64,000 nucleotides of DNA, taken from positions 2,976,001 through 3,040,000 of the forward strand of contig NZ_CP014504.1 in the NCBI RefSeq assembly GCF_001590605.1, read 5' to 3'. Under the pieces are notes generated by a model. That model saw only the letters and a list, made by a program, of their open reading frames with translations. It did no database searches and was not told the DNA's origin. This stretch comes from Pedobacter cryoconitis (GTDB lineage: Bacteria; Bacteroidota; Bacteroidia; Sphingobacteriales; Sphingobacteriaceae). The first letter of the stretch is position 1. The number at the start of each line of letters is the position of its first letter. Below, one piece after another: positions 1-9,694 of this stretch. The translations under genes and the position numbers were made by a program.

Positions 1-914
1 AGGTCAATATTCTCAGGAATTTCTTCATCGGCTGTTAAAACATTCGACAACAAGACCTCAATTAAAACACTCAGATTATCTTTTTTCACATCTTCTGTTC
101 TTTTAAACTGATCTACAGCTTTATTGAACATACTAAAGTTAGGCAATGATTTCTGCGCATATTTTGTCCGCAAAATCATAATATCTTTTTTATACAAAAG
201 ATCTTTAGGCAAACATGGGTTTCCCAGAGAATCAAAAATAGCTGCATCTGAGAAATCCTTTACAATCAGGTAAAGATTCAGCAGGATATTATTTATGTTT
301 TTAAAAGCCGGACCACTTACAGAGATCAAATCTATCTCTACAGAACCTACAGTCAGGTTATCTGCGAGTGATTCAACCATTCTTTTAGGATCAGTATGAT
401 AGTAAAAGGCTGCGTAAACCAGGTTAACCCCGATTATACCTAATACATTCTGTTGTAATGCAGCATCAGTATCCAGTAAACGTACATGAAAAAAGATTTC
501 ATTTGGTTCTCCTCCTGGTTCAGTCTGAAACTTGATTCCGATCCATCCATGCGGATCATTGGATTTATTATAGTTCAGGGTAGTTACTGTATCTGCAAAA
601 GCGAAGAAACTCCTGGTTTCATATTTTTCACCGTACAATCTTTCTGTCAATAAACCAAATTCATGGTTCAGCATTTTAGTCAGCCTGGATTGACTTACGT
701 ATCTTCCGGTTTCTTCGACCCCGTAGATCGCATCACTAAAAGTCATATCATAGGCAGACATAGTTTTGGCCACTGTTCCCGAAGCCGCACCTGCAGTAAA
801 AAAATTGCGTGCTACTTCCTGTCCCGCCCCGATCTCAGCAAAAGTCCCGTAAATATCAGAGTTTAGATTAATATTCAGGGCTTTACGCTTGGTATCAAGA
901 ATTTCTCTTTCCAT
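1..914 (-). CDS. Conserved hypothetical protein, 3' end outside the window
   Basis: An open frame starts with ATG at 914 and runs off the left edge without a stop, giving about 304 codons. The N-terminus reads MEREILDTKRKALNINSD, followed by YGTFAEIGAGQEVARNFF and GAASGTVAKTMSAYDMTFSD. I see no signal peptide or membrane segment. I recall this N-terminus from a conserved bacterial family, common in Bacteroidota, that automatic pipelines label inconsistently (for example as nicotinate-nucleotide adenylyltransferase). No nucleotidyltransferase HxGH-type motif is visible here, so I assign no function. It is divergent from the ABC gene at 1042. The short plus-strand frame inside it is only a shadow. 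Confidence 0.8.
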   Translation of the reverse strand, partial: MEREILDTKRKALNINLNSDIYGTFAEIGAGQEVARNFFTAGAASGTVAKTMSAYDMTFSDAIYGVEETGRYVSQSRLTKMLNHEFGLLTERLYGEKYETRSFFAFADTVTTLNYNKSNDPHGWIGIKFQTEPGGEPNEIFFHVRLLDTDAALQQNVLGIIGVNLVYAAFYYHTDPKRMVESLADNLTVGSVEIDLISVSGPAFKNINNILLNLYLIVKDFSDAAIFDSLGNPCLPKDLLYKKDIMILRTKYAQKSLPNFSMFNKAVDQFKRTEDVKKDNLSVLIEVLLSNVLTADEEIPENID

Positions 915-1041
915 TCTGCAAAAATAGCAGAAAATGCGAAGAAGGAGATTAAATTTAGATGATAAAATTGTTTAAAGCTTATTTAGATGAATTTTAAACC
1001 GCTTCTTAATTTGAGGGATAATTTTCTATCTTGTCCCGCTG

Positions 1042-2760
1042 ATGTTAAACGTAATTGATCTGAATATCCAGTTTTTTAATCAGGAAGACCGCTCCTGGCA
1101 AACCGCAGTTAACCAGATCAGTTTCAAAGCTGAAAGAGGACGGGTTTTAGGGATAGTCGGCGAGTCCGGCTCTGGAAAGTCTGTGACCTCTTTCGCGATT
1201 ATGCGTTTACATGATCCGTTGTACACTAAAATTAGTGGAGACATTCTTTTTAATGAAATCAGCCTGCTTTCCTTATCCGATAAGGAAATGAATACTTATA
1301 GGGGCAATAAAATTGCCATGATTTTTCAGGAACCCATGACCTCTCTGAATCCTGTTTTCACTTGTGGCAACCAGGTTCAGGAAGCAATTATGCTCCACCA
1401 AAGTCTGAGTAAACAAGCTGCAAAAGAAAAAACAATTGAACTTTTCAAGGAAGTACAACTGCCCCGTCCGGAGACAGTTTTCGATACCTATCCGCACCAG
1501 CTTTCAGGCGGACAAAAACAAAGGGTAATGATTGCAATGGCTTTAAGTTGCAACCCTGAATTTCTGATTGCCGATGAGCCTACCACTGCATTGGATGTAA
1601 CGGTACAGCAAACGATTCTGCAGTTATTGCTTAAAATAAAAGAAGAAAGGAATATGGGAATGATTTTCATCTCTCATGATCTGGCAGTGATCAGTGAAAT
1701 TGCTGATGATGTAGCTGTCATGTACAAAGGGACAATTGTAGAACAAGGATCGCTGGAACAGCTCTTTAAAAATCCAAAACATCCCTATACAAAGGGTTTG
1801 CTGGCTTGCAGGCCCTCTCCTTTATACCGTTTAAAAAAATTGCCGGTCGTAGCCGATTTCCTCAAACAGGGCACGGATCAGCCGATTGCTCATTTGCTGG
1901 CCATAAATAGTTATACGCAACAGGAAATTGACAGCAGAAGAGCAGTTTTGTATGCCACACCTCCCCTGCTCAAAGTGCATCATCTTTGTACGTGGTTCCC
2001 GGTCAGAAATGGTTTGTTCGGTTCTGCTAAAGAGGTGGTTAAAGCGGTAGATGATGTTAGTTTCAAACTTTATCCAGGAGAAACACTGGGTTTGGTTGGT
2101 GAATCAGGTTGTGGTAAAACTACGCTCGGCAGAACTATTTTACGTCTGATTGAGCCTTCTTCCGGCTCAATTATTTTTGACGGACAAGATATTACACATT
2201 TAAAAAAGGAAAAGCTCCGTGCACTGAGAAGAGATATACAACTCATTTTTCAAGATCCCTACTCTTCTTTAAATTCGCAGCTTACAGTAGGAAATGCATT
2301 AATGGAACCTTTGCAGGTACATGGTGTGTTTAACAGTAATGCGGAACGTAAAGCACATGTACAGCATTTACTGGAATTAGTGGATCTGAAACCTGAACAT
2401 TTTAACCGTTATCCTCATGAATTTTCAGGAGGCCAGCGGCAGCGTATCGTGATTGCCCGTGCGCTTGCACTTCAGCCTAAACTGATTATCTGTGACGAAT
2501 CTGTCTCTGCACTGGATGTTTCTGTACAGGCCCAGGTGTTAAATTTACTGAGAAGGTTACAGCAGGAAATGGGTTTGACTTATATTTTTATTTCTCATGA
2601 CCTTGCAGTTGTTAAACACCTTTCGGACAGAATGATTGTGATGAATAAAGGAAAAATAGAGGAAGAAGATTTTCCGGAAATCATCTATGAACATCCTCAG
2701 ACCGCTTACACGCAAAAGTTGATTGCTGCGATTCCGGGGAAATTAAGCCTTGCCAGGTAG
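1042..2760 (+). CDS. Double ABC ATPase of the oligopeptide/nickel uptake type (DppD-DppF fusion, YejF-like)
   Basis: This 572-residue protein holds two complete ABC nucleotide-binding domains. The first has Walker A GESGSGKS (40-47) and signature LSGGQKQR (154-161). The second has GESGCGKT (353-360) and FSGGQRQR (461-468). Each has a Walker B with DEPTTALD or DESVSALD. After each core comes the oligopeptide-transporter C-terminal stretch, with [15 protein letters not shown] after domain 1. The family powers import of peptides or similar solutes through two inner-membrane permeases and a binding protein. None of those partners is next to this gene, so the substrate cannot be read from context. 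Its last 18 bases overlap the convergent MscS gene. Confidence 0.92.
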   Translation: MLNVIDLNIQFFNQEDRSWQTAVNQISFKAERGRVLGIVGESGSGKSVTSFAIMRLHDPLYTKISGDILFNEISLLSLSDKEMNTYRGNKIAMIFQEPMTSLNPVFTCGNQVQEAIMLHQSLSKQAAKEKTIELFKEVQLPRPETVFDTYPHQLSGGQKQRVMIAMALSCNPEFLIADEPTTALDVTVQQTILQLLLKIKEERNMGMIFISHDLAVISEIADDVAVMYKGTIVEQGSLEQLFKNPKHPYTKGLLACRPSPLYRLKKLPVVADFLKQGTDQPIAHLLAINSYTQQEIDSRRAVLYATPPLLKVHHLCTWFPVRNGLFGSAKEVVKAVDDVSFKLYPGETLGLVGESGCGKTTLGRTILRLIEPSSGSIIFDGQDITHLKKEKLRALRRDIQLIFQDPYSSLNSQLTVGNALMEPLQVHGVFNSNAERKAHVQHLLELVDLKPEHFNRYPHEFSGGQRQRIVIARALALQPKLIICDESVSALDVSVQAQVLNLLRRLQQEMGLTYIFISHDLAVVKHLSDRMIVMNKGKIEEEDFPEIIYEHPQTAYTQKLIAAIPGKLSLAR

Positions 2761-3633
2761 TTGCTGTTCTGGTACAGTGAGCTTTATAATTGCAGTATTC
2801 AATACTCTCCTGATTTCTCTTTCTTTCAGCTTATCATAGTTATTCAATAATACCTGTGCTTTAAATTTAGCAATATCTTTATTGATAGCCAGTGTTTTGA
2901 TAGTCAGCCCACTGGATACAATATTGTCTTTAAAATTATCCACAGCCTGATACAAGTGCTCTTCTAAAAAATCAGGTGTATAGCCGAACTGAAGTGCCAT
3001 TTCAAATTCTACACTTAATTTCTTAATATTCTGTTTGGACTGGTTAATAATGACGGAACTGAATACCACAGAGTTAGGGATAATAACCATATCATTATCT
3101 TCATTCTGAAGAATCATGTTAATCAGGGTAATGTCCAGTATTTTTCCTTCATTATCATTTACACGGATATGATCACCTAATGATAAACGGTCTGAGAACA
3201 TAATGATCAACCCATTAATCATATTGGTAATATAATCTTTAAAAGTAACTGCAATAGCTGCCGCTACAATCGTAATACTGGTTAAGAATTCCAGCGGTTT
3301 GATCCCCATCCAGATCATGATTGCAATTACTCCAAATACGGTATTCAGAATTGAAACTATCCTGTTAATGCCCAGAATGAAGTTATCCTTGATCGTGGAC
3401 TTAAAGCGATGTTTCTTAATATACCAGTAAATGACAACCAGGCGCAGAAATGAGACTGCAACGCTGGGTCCGAGAAACACCATAAATGCGTGAGCAGTCA
3501 GCGCTATAAAAGGAAAATCGGTAAATATTACCGGCTGATAAGTTTCAAAATACGCCAGCACAAAGAGAATGATAGTTTTGATGATAATCATCAGAAATTC
3601 CCTTCTTGTACTCCGTTGTTTTTCTTCTATCAT
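2743..3633 (-). CDS. Small-conductance mechanosensitive channel family protein (MscS)
   Basis: The 296-residue protein has about four hydrophobic segments in its first half. The pore-lining helix is around 118-146 ([18 protein letters not shown]). The MscS beta domain follows, with the hallmark [18 protein letters not shown] and, a little further on, [17 protein letters not shown]. MscS channels open under membrane tension and release solutes during osmotic downshock. The C-terminus is short, as in plain MscS. It is convergent with the ABC ATPase gene, and the two coding ends overlap by 18 bases. The channel's stop (2743-2745) lies inside the other gene, leaving no room for a separate terminator. 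Confidence 0.9.
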   Translation of the reverse strand: MIEEKQRSTRREFLMIIIKTIILFVLAYFETYQPVIFTDFPFIALTAHAFMVFLGPSVAVSFLRLVVIYWYIKKHRFKSTIKDNFILGINRIVSILNTVFGVIAIMIWMGIKPLEFLTSITIVAAAIAVTFKDYITNMINGLIIMFSDRLSLGDHIRVNDNEGKILDITLINMILQNEDNDMVIIPNSVVFSSVIINQSKQNIKKLSVEFEMALQFGYTPDFLEEHLYQAVDNFKDNIVSSGLTIKTLAINKDIAKFKAQVLLNNYDKLKEREIRRVLNTAIIKLTVPEQQLPGKA

Positions 3634-3826
3634 TTTAAATTTTCTCCTGTTCTTACTGCTCTTTTAATATCCATGACCAGAATTTGGATCACCGCTAAAG
3701 CTCCGGTAAAAATTGCAATTATACAAATCCCTGATACGCTTTATGGCCTTTAATATTGGATTTATAGCCCTTAAGGCTTCATAAATCATTTCAAAGTGTT
3801 ACCTTCGGAATATTGACAAATATACT

Positions 3827-5959
3827 ATGGCAAAAAAGAAATCTTCTCAAATAAAACTCGTCTTAACTCAGTTAATCAGTGATGTTTTAGAGAATAGCAA
3901 TAATGAAGCCTTGAATTATAAACAGGTTTCAGCCAAACTCAACATAAAAGACGAAGAAGCTAGGGAAACCATTTTAGAGATCCTGAAAGAAGAGGCACAA
4001 AAAGGTGTTTTTTCGGAACCTGAAAAAGGAAAATTCAAGCTTAAAGATTTAAAGACCTTTATCACCGGAAAAGTAGATATGACTGCCGATGGCGCAGCTT
4101 TTATCGTTCCTGATGATGAGTTTGAAAAAGACGTATTCGTATCGGCCCGTAAACTGCACAATGCACTGAACGGCGATAAAGTAAAAGTTTATATCTATGC
4201 TAAAAAAAGAGGCAGAAAAAATGAAGGCGAAGTCGTCGAAATTATACAACGCTTAAAAACTGATTTTATAGGCGTAATCAAAATATCTGATCGTTTTGCA
4301 TTCGTCACTATAGATGATAAGAAAATGCTGCATGATATTTTTGTACCACTTAGTGACCTTGATGGTGCTAAAAATGGACAAAAAGTACAGGTAGCGATTA
4401 CGGACTGGCCGGAGGGTGCAAAAAATCCTATCGGAAAAATTATCAATATCCTGGGTACTCAAGGGGAGAATAACACAGAAATGAATGCGATCCTTGCGCA
4501 ATATGGTTTTCCCTTGTCTTTCCCTCCTGAAGTAGAGAAAGAAGCCAATGAAATTCCAGAAGCGATTACGGAAGAGGAATTGAAGAACCGCCGCGACTTC
4601 CGCGATACGGTAACTTTTACCATTGACCCCGCAGATGCAAAAGATTTTGATGATGCGATCTCCTTCAAAAAATTACCAAACGGCAATTATGAAGTTGGGG
4701 TACACATTGCGGATGTTTCGCATTATGTGCAACCTAAAACCTATTTAGATAAAGAGGCTTATTCCAGAGCTACTTCTGTTTACCTGGTAGACCGGGTAAT
4801 CCCTATGCTTCCTGAAAGATTAAGTAATGGTGTTTGTTCGCTTCGCCCTAATGAAGATAAACTTTGCTTTGCAGCTGTTTTTGAATTAGATGAGGCAGCC
4901 AACGTAGTAGAGGAATGGTTCGGAAGAACTGTGATTCACTCCGACAGACGTTTCAGTTATGAAGAAGCTCAGGAAGTAATAGAAAATAAAGAAGGCGACT
5001 ATGCCCAGGAAATCCTGAAGCTGAATGAGCTTGCTTATATTTTAAGAGACAGGAAGTTTAAAAATGGTGCGATAAGTTTTGAAAGTACTGAAGTAAAATT
5101 CAGACTGGATGAAAAAGGAAAACCAGTTGGTGTTTACGTCAAAGAACGTAAAGATGCCCATAAACTGATTGAAGACTTTATGTTACTGGCCAACAAAAAA
5201 GTAGCTGAATTTATTGCTAAAAAAGGTAAAGGAAAGGCTAAATATACTTTTGTATACCGTTCTCATGATTCTCCAAACCTGGAAAACCTGGGTAACTTTG
5301 CTTTATTCGCTGCCCGTTTTGGTTATAAAATCAACATGAAATCGGATAAGGATATTGCAAAATCACTGAATTTCCTGATGGAAGATGTGGAAGGCAAAAA
5401 AGAACAGAATGTATTAACACAACTGGCTATCCGTTCGATGGCCAAAGCGGTATATACGACTAAAAAAACAAGCCATTACGGCTTGGCTTTTGATCATTAT
5501 ACCCACTTCACCTCTCCTATCCGCCGTTACCCTGATGTGATGGTTCATCGCCTGCTGGCTGCTTATCTTAACGGAGAGCGCTCCGCAAATGAGGATGAAT
5601 ATGAAACGGCAGCTTCTCACTCTTCTGCCATGGAAAAACGTGCTGCTGATGCGGAACGTGCTTCTATTAAATACAAACAAGTAGAATACCTGGAAGAGAA
5701 TGTAGGTAAGCTCTTTATGGGAATTATCTCTGGCGTGACCGAGTGGGGAATGTATGTAGAGCTGATCGAAAACAAGTGTGAGGGAATGATCAGACTGAAA
5801 GATATAGCTGATGATTTTTATGTACTGGACGAGAAAAACTACTGTATAGTAGGCCAGCGCAAGAAAAAGAAATATCAATTGGGTGATGAAGTCAAAGTGA
5901 AAGTAAAAAGAGTAGACCTTTCTAAACGTCAGATTGACTTTTCACTGGTACAGGATTAA
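3827..5959 (+). CDS. rnr: Ribonuclease R
   Basis: A 710-residue RNase II/RNB-family 3'-5' exoribonuclease that degrades structured RNA. In order: an N-terminal winged-helix-like region (about 1-75), cold-shock OB domains (to about 225), the RNB catalytic domain and a C-terminal S1 domain (about 628-708). The metal-binding cluster DPADAKDFDD sits at 267-276, with D267, D273, D275 and D276 matching the catalytic aspartates of the family. SPIRRYPDVMVHRLL is the conserved RNB segment near the end of the domain. The length is close to that of other Bacteroidota RNase R. It is the first gene of a three-gene operon; the next begins 7 bases after its stop. Confidence 0.96.
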   Translation: MAKKKSSQIKLVLTQLISDVLENSNNEALNYKQVSAKLNIKDEEARETILEILKEEAQKGVFSEPEKGKFKLKDLKTFITGKVDMTADGAAFIVPDDEFEKDVFVSARKLHNALNGDKVKVYIYAKKRGRKNEGEVVEIIQRLKTDFIGVIKISDRFAFVTIDDKKMLHDIFVPLSDLDGAKNGQKVQVAITDWPEGAKNPIGKIINILGTQGENNTEMNAILAQYGFPLSFPPEVEKEANEIPEAITEEELKNRRDFRDTVTFTIDPADAKDFDDAISFKKLPNGNYEVGVHIADVSHYVQPKTYLDKEAYSRATSVYLVDRVIPMLPERLSNGVCSLRPNEDKLCFAAVFELDEAANVVEEWFGRTVIHSDRRFSYEEAQEVIENKEGDYAQEILKLNELAYILRDRKFKNGAISFESTEVKFRLDEKGKPVGVYVKERKDAHKLIEDFMLLANKKVAEFIAKKGKGKAKYTFVYRSHDSPNLENLGNFALFAARFGYKINMKSDKDIAKSLNFLMEDVEGKKEQNVLTQLAIRSMAKAVYTTKKTSHYGLAFDHYTHFTSPIRRYPDVMVHRLLAAYLNGERSANEDEYETAASHSSAMEKRAADAERASIKYKQVEYLEENVGKLFMGIISGVTEWGMYVELIENKCEGMIRLKDIADDFYVLDEKNYCIVGQRKKKKYQLGDEVKVKVKRVDLSKRQIDFSLVQD

Positions 5960-5966
5960 AAAGAAC

Positions 5967-7133
5967 ATGTATAAATCAGGCACTGTTCTTTTCTTGTTAC
6001 TCTTATTTTCTTCCATCTGCGTTTTGGCACAGCAAAGAATTTCAGGTGTTATAGTAGAAAAAAACACAGGTAGCCCTGTTGTTTTTGCTACTGTACAAGC
6101 GCAAAATCAAAAAAGCACTTTAACTAATGGGAACGGTGAGTTTGAACTTACCGTAACCTCATTACCGGTTACTTTATTGATTACTCACCTAAACTATGCC
6201 GGTGGTAGTTTTGAGGTTAAAACTGCTGATGCGCAATTGAAAATAGAGCTTGATCCGCAGGTAATGACTTTAAAGGAAGTGTCTGTTGGAAATCCGGCAA
6301 TTGCGATTATGCAGGATGTTACCAATAAAGCTTTAAAGACTTACAATAAATCCAATTTTGGTAAAGCTTTCCTCAGACAAATTGCCTATGAAGCTAACGA
6401 GCCAATCTATCTGAATGAGATCTGGATGGATGCAGAATGGAAGCCTTATGGGCTGATTGGCTGGCATCCTACAGAAGCGCGCCATTTGCAGGGTAAAAAA
6501 GGAATATCCTATACCAATACGAGTTTTGTTACTTTCGTATTGTCTGGTTACCTGGCAAATTCTTTCCATAAAAAACCACTTTTAAAAAGAGTAGATTCCC
6601 TTTATACTTTTAAACTTGCAGGCACTTACCTGCAGGATGGAGAAGAAATCGCAAAGATTATCTGCACACCTAAACGTGAATTGAAGGAGAAAAGATTTGA
6701 GGGGGCCTATTATGTGAATACGGTCACCAATAATGTCCTTAAAATCGAAGGGGTAATTAAAGGCATGTTTTTTAAGAGCAATGGGCCGGTCAGTATCAAA
6801 AACAAGGAAACGGAATTTATAGCACAATACAGGCTGAACAAACAAGGAGATAATGTTTTGGACTATGCTGTTTTCAACTCCACCAACAGGTTAAAGATGT
6901 TAGGTTTTGGTGTTCAGGATACGGACCTTTATTCTACCTTGTACATGATGGATGATGCGCATATAAACCAAAATATCCTGGAAGAGGTAAGTTCAACCAT
7001 CAACGATAGTAACCTGGTTAAAGCCATGACTTATAATGAAGATTTCTGGAAGAAGAATCCAGGAATTAAAAGAACAGCCAGGGAACAGGCAGCAATAGAA
7101 ATTTTAGAAAAAAACTCCACATTAAGAAAATAA
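5967..7133 (+). CDS. Exported protein with CarboxypepD_reg-like domain
   Basis: The frame opens at 5934, but ATG 5967 is the better start: it begins a clean signal peptide (MYKSGTVLFLLLLFSSICVLAQ) and lies just after the rnr stop. The mature protein starts with a CarboxypepD_reg-like beta-sandwich (about 24-85, RISGVIVEKNTGSPVVFATV), the module also found at the N-terminus of many SusC-like receptors. The remaining 300 residues are beta-rich with no recognised catalytic motif and could be an envelope-associated domain. The protein is 388 residues. The stop and the start of the next gene share one base (TAATG), which suggests translational coupling. The function is unknown. Confidence 0.82.
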   Translation: MYKSGTVLFLLLLFSSICVLAQQRISGVIVEKNTGSPVVFATVQAQNQKSTLTNGNGEFELTVTSLPVTLLITHLNYAGGSFEVKTADAQLKIELDPQVMTLKEVSVGNPAIAIMQDVTNKALKTYNKSNFGKAFLRQIAYEANEPIYLNEIWMDAEWKPYGLIGWHPTEARHLQGKKGISYTNTSFVTFVLSGYLANSFHKKPLLKRVDSLYTFKLAGTYLQDGEEIAKIICTPKRELKEKRFEGAYYVNTVTNNVLKIEGVIKGMFFKSNGPVSIKNKETEFIAQYRLNKQGDNVLDYAVFNSTNRLKMLGFGVQDTDLYSTLYMMDDAHINQNILEEVSSTINDSNLVKAMTYNEDFWKKNPGIKRTAREQAAIEILEKNSTLRK

Positions 7134-8101
7134 TGCATACCATTTTTGAGTTACAACAATTAATTGAAACAGCGATCAAAAAGATCGAATATCCGGCAAT
7201 TCCCTCAAAACTATATGAGCCTATAAGTTATATTATGCGCCTTGGTGGTAAAAGGATCAGACCGGTATTGCTTTTGCTTTCCAGTGAATTGTTCAATACC
7301 GATGCCAATGAAGCAATAGAAGCAGCATTGGCGATTGAAACTTTCCATAATTTTACGCTGATCCATGATGATATTATGGATAATGCACCTTTAAGAAGAG
7401 GACAGGACACCGTTCACATTAAATGGGGCGTAAATAATGCAATCCTCAGTGGAGATGTAATGATGGTCGAAGCCAACAAACACTTGACGAACCTGGACAA
7501 CAGCATTCTTAAAAATGCTTTGCATTGTTTTAACATGACTGCACAGGGAGTTTGTGAAGGTCAGCAACTCGATATGGAATTTGAGCAGCGAACTGACGTC
7601 AGTATTGTGGAATATATCAATATGATCCGTTTAAAGACGGCAGTATTGGTAGGTGGGGCAATGAAACTTGGGGCAATTGTAGGTGGGGCAAGTGACGAAG
7701 ATGCAGAACACCTTTATGATTTTGGTGAGAATTTCGGAATTGCTTTCCAGTTGCAGGATGATATCCTTGACGTTTATGGCGATCCGGTTAAATTCGGCAA
7801 GCAGGTTGGCGGTGATATTATCTCCAATAAGCAAACATTTCTTTTGCTTAAATTAAAAGAATTAGTAAAGGATAGTGACCTTGTTTTGCTGGAATCACAA
7901 TATTCAAATATAGATTATCCTGCAAAAATTGAATCTATTACAAACTTATATAACCAATACAAAATCAGGGACCTTGCAGTTAATGAAATGAAACGCAGCC
8001 TTGATATTGCTTTTACAGCATTAGAAAAAGTTAATATTGAGGCAGTTAGAAAAAATGAACTTATTCAGCTTGCCGAATCATTGATTGACAGAGAAAACTA
8101 A
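7133..8101 (+). CDS. Polyprenyl diphosphate synthase (trans-isoprenyl diphosphate synthase family)
   Basis: At 322 residues it has the full set of trans-prenyltransferase motifs: GGKRIRP (38-44), the first Asp-rich motif DDIMD (79-83), RRGQDTVH after it, and the second Asp-rich motif DDILD (209-213). These bind Mg-diphosphate during chain elongation from IPP and an allylic diphosphate. An aromatic F74 sits five residues before the first motif, a position known to influence chain length, but I cannot say whether the product is farnesyl, geranylgeranyl or a longer polyprenyl diphosphate. The ATG overlaps the preceding stop by one base. In this phylum the products feed menaquinone side chains, carotenoids and undecaprenyl carriers. 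Confidence 0.92.
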   Translation: MHTIFELQQLIETAIKKIEYPAIPSKLYEPISYIMRLGGKRIRPVLLLLSSELFNTDANEAIEAALAIETFHNFTLIHDDIMDNAPLRRGQDTVHIKWGVNNAILSGDVMMVEANKHLTNLDNSILKNALHCFNMTAQGVCEGQQLDMEFEQRTDVSIVEYINMIRLKTAVLVGGAMKLGAIVGGASDEDAEHLYDFGENFGIAFQLQDDILDVYGDPVKFGKQVGGDIISNKQTFLLLKLKELVKDSDLVLLESQYSNIDYPAKIESITNLYNQYKIRDLAVNEMKRSLDIAFTALEKVNIEAVRKNELIQLAESLIDREN

Positions 8102-8116
8102 TACTTAACTAAGGTA

Positions 8117-9082
8117 CTAATTGTCTACCAGATGTTTAATTTTCTCATAGGTTAAGGGTTTCGTCAGGAAATCCTTAACTGACCTGTAAGACTGCGCTCT
8201 TGTACGTTCTGCGGGATCAATTGTAGAAGAGATGATAACTACATCAATATCTGGCTTTTGTTCCTCCAGGAGCTTTAAAAACGTCCAGCCATCAATCTCC
8301 GGCATATTCAGATCGAGTAAAATTAAATCAGGCTTATTTTGCTTCAAATAATCGAGCGCACTTATTGAACTTCCAAACTGCACTACTCTTTTATTTTTGT
8401 TGTGTTTGGTAATGATCATATGATGCAGTTTATTGGTTAGCGAGTCATCATCAATCAGCATAATATGTTTGGAAGCTATCCTGGTAGATTCTGCAATAAA
8501 ATCATCAGCCTCCTGTTCTTTATTGATCAGACTGTTCAGCATTTTAATAATATCATCCAGTTTTTCTGCCTGAAAGTTAATATCTCTCAATAATTCTTTG
8601 ATCTTTCTCGTATCAAACAATTCCATATCCGGGAAATTCATCAGGCTGGACAAACTTAAGATATTCGTTATCGGCGCGCGCAGATCATGTGAAGCAAGGT
8701 GTGAGTACTCATCCAGCAGTTTCATCTGGTTAGATTTTCTGTTGCTGTCAATAATAGTACAAGCCACCTGCGGATTCTCAGGATCAATAAAAACCGGTGT
8801 AAGGACGATTTGTAGCAAGACATCATCCATACCTTTCACCTTTAAGCGCTTTTCTATACTGAAAACCTTCCCTTCAAAGCACTCTGCTACAAGCTTAGAA
8901 AACGTTCGTTCGTACTTTTGTGAAATGATTTCCACAAAAGATTCCCCAATAGTGGGATTTTTGGCTAAAAAATACCCTATTTTTTCTATGGAATGAATAT
9001 TAAAAAAAGTAATGTGATTTTTTTTATTAAAAAGAAAATAAGAGTTATCTGTGTAACAATCACAGTAAGCACTAAGCTTCAT
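8117..9082 (-). CDS. PAS-like / histidine-phosphotransfer (DHp) / receiver protein without an ATPase domain
   Basis: The 321-residue protein begins with a PAS-like sensory region (about 1-115). A HisKA-type dimerisation helix follows, with the H-box SHLASHDLRAPITN and candidate phospho-acceptor H132. The HATPase_c domain that should come next is missing: only about 60 residues separate the H-box from a receiver domain (206-321). The receiver has acidic residues D211-D213, phospho-acceptor D257 (LILLDLNMP) and K308 (FLTKPL), so it looks functional. The protein probably cannot phosphorylate itself and must take phosphate from another kinase, or act as a relay or decoy. It is soluble, with no membrane segment, and divergent from the XRE gene at 9273. 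Confidence 0.82.
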   Translation of the reverse strand: MKLSAYCDCYTDNSYFLFNKKNHITFFNIHSIEKIGYFLAKNPTIGESFVEIISQKYERTFSKLVAECFEGKVFSIEKRLKVKGMDDVLLQIVLTPVFIDPENPQVACTIIDSNRKSNQMKLLDEYSHLASHDLRAPITNILSLSSLMNFPDMELFDTRKIKELLRDINFQAEKLDDIIKMLNSLINKEQEADDFIAESTRIASKHIMLIDDDSLTNKLHHMIITKHNKNKRVVQFGSSISALDYLKQNKPDLILLDLNMPEIDGWTFLKLLEEQKPDIDVVIISSTIDPAERTRAQSYRSVKDFLTKPLTYEKIKHLVDN

Positions 9083-9272
9083 AGTTGATTTCCTTTAGTA
9101 TGACACAAATACAAGCACTCATTTAATTTTTTTTTAACATTTAACATCCTACTTTAAACTCGAAATCCTCGTATAAAGATAAACAAATTATGTTTGAAGA
9201 TGTAATGGATCGATAATTGTCTTTTTTACACCAATAGAATAAAGTCACAAACCAACAAAAAATATATTATTT

Positions 9273-9629
9273 ATGCAAGAAATTCTATCAAAGAAAATAT
9301 TAGGGAAGAGGATTAAGTCATTAAGACTAGAAAGAGCTTATGCTCAGATTGATGTAGCAAATTTATTGAATTTATCCAGGAGTAATTATTCTCAAATTGA
9401 GCTTGGCAATCAATACCCTACATTTAATACGCTTTGTGCGCTTTCAAGGCACTATAAGAAGAGTTATGAATGGCTCTTACACGGAGAAGATAACAACGGG
9501 CCACAAGCAGTACTTCCGGTAGCAAGCTTAATGAATGAACTGGAGACCACGCTTAAAAATTTCTCTTCGTGTTTAGAAAAACTGGAAAACGAACTTCAAA
9601 GTCTTAAAATAAAAATTGACGTATCTTAA
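9273..9629 (+). CDS. Small XRE-family HTH regulator with coiled-coil tail
   Basis: 118 residues. An HTH_3 domain occupies about 10-68 (GKRIKSLRLERAYAQIDVA, then LNLSRSNYSQIELGNQYPT for the second and recognition helices), and YEWLLHGED closes it. The last 40 residues (MNELETTLKNFSSCLEKLEN) have the heptad spacing of a short coiled coil and may mediate dimerisation. No ligand or protease domain is present. The gene stands alone, divergent from the sensor protein at 8117-9082, with a 190-base AT-rich promoter region between them. It ends at a terminator shared with rpmA. The targets are unknown. Confidence 0.87.
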   Translation: MQEILSKKILGKRIKSLRLERAYAQIDVANLLNLSRSNYSQIELGNQYPTFNTLCALSRHYKKSYEWLLHGEDNNGPQAVLPVASLMNELETTLKNFSSCLEKLENELQSLKIKIDVS

Positions 9630-9649
9630 AAATAAGGGTCAATAAAAAA

Positions 9650-9677
9650 GCCACAACGAAAACGTTGCGGCTTTTTT
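9650..9677. terminator. Bidirectional terminator between the XRE gene and rpmA
   Basis: The stem gccacaacg / cgttgcggc (9650-9658 with 9663-9671, one G-U or A-C pair) has loop aaaa, a run of A before it and a run of T after it. Both convergent genes end at this element. Confidence 0.85.
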
Positions 9678-9694
9678 ATTTAATTTTTTAAAGA

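Noticed and set aside
663..866. Plus-strand ORF of 67 codons near the left edge
   Set aside because: It lies entirely inside the clear minus-strand frame 1-914 and has no protein-like features.
5414..5878. Minus-strand ORF of 154 codons inside rnr
   Set aside because: Antisense shadow of the RNB/S1 coding region with no recognisable protein features.
5934..5966. Earlier start for the CarboxypepD_reg protein inside rnr
   Set aside because: It would place charged residues before the signal peptide; ATG 5967 gives a clean signal sequence.
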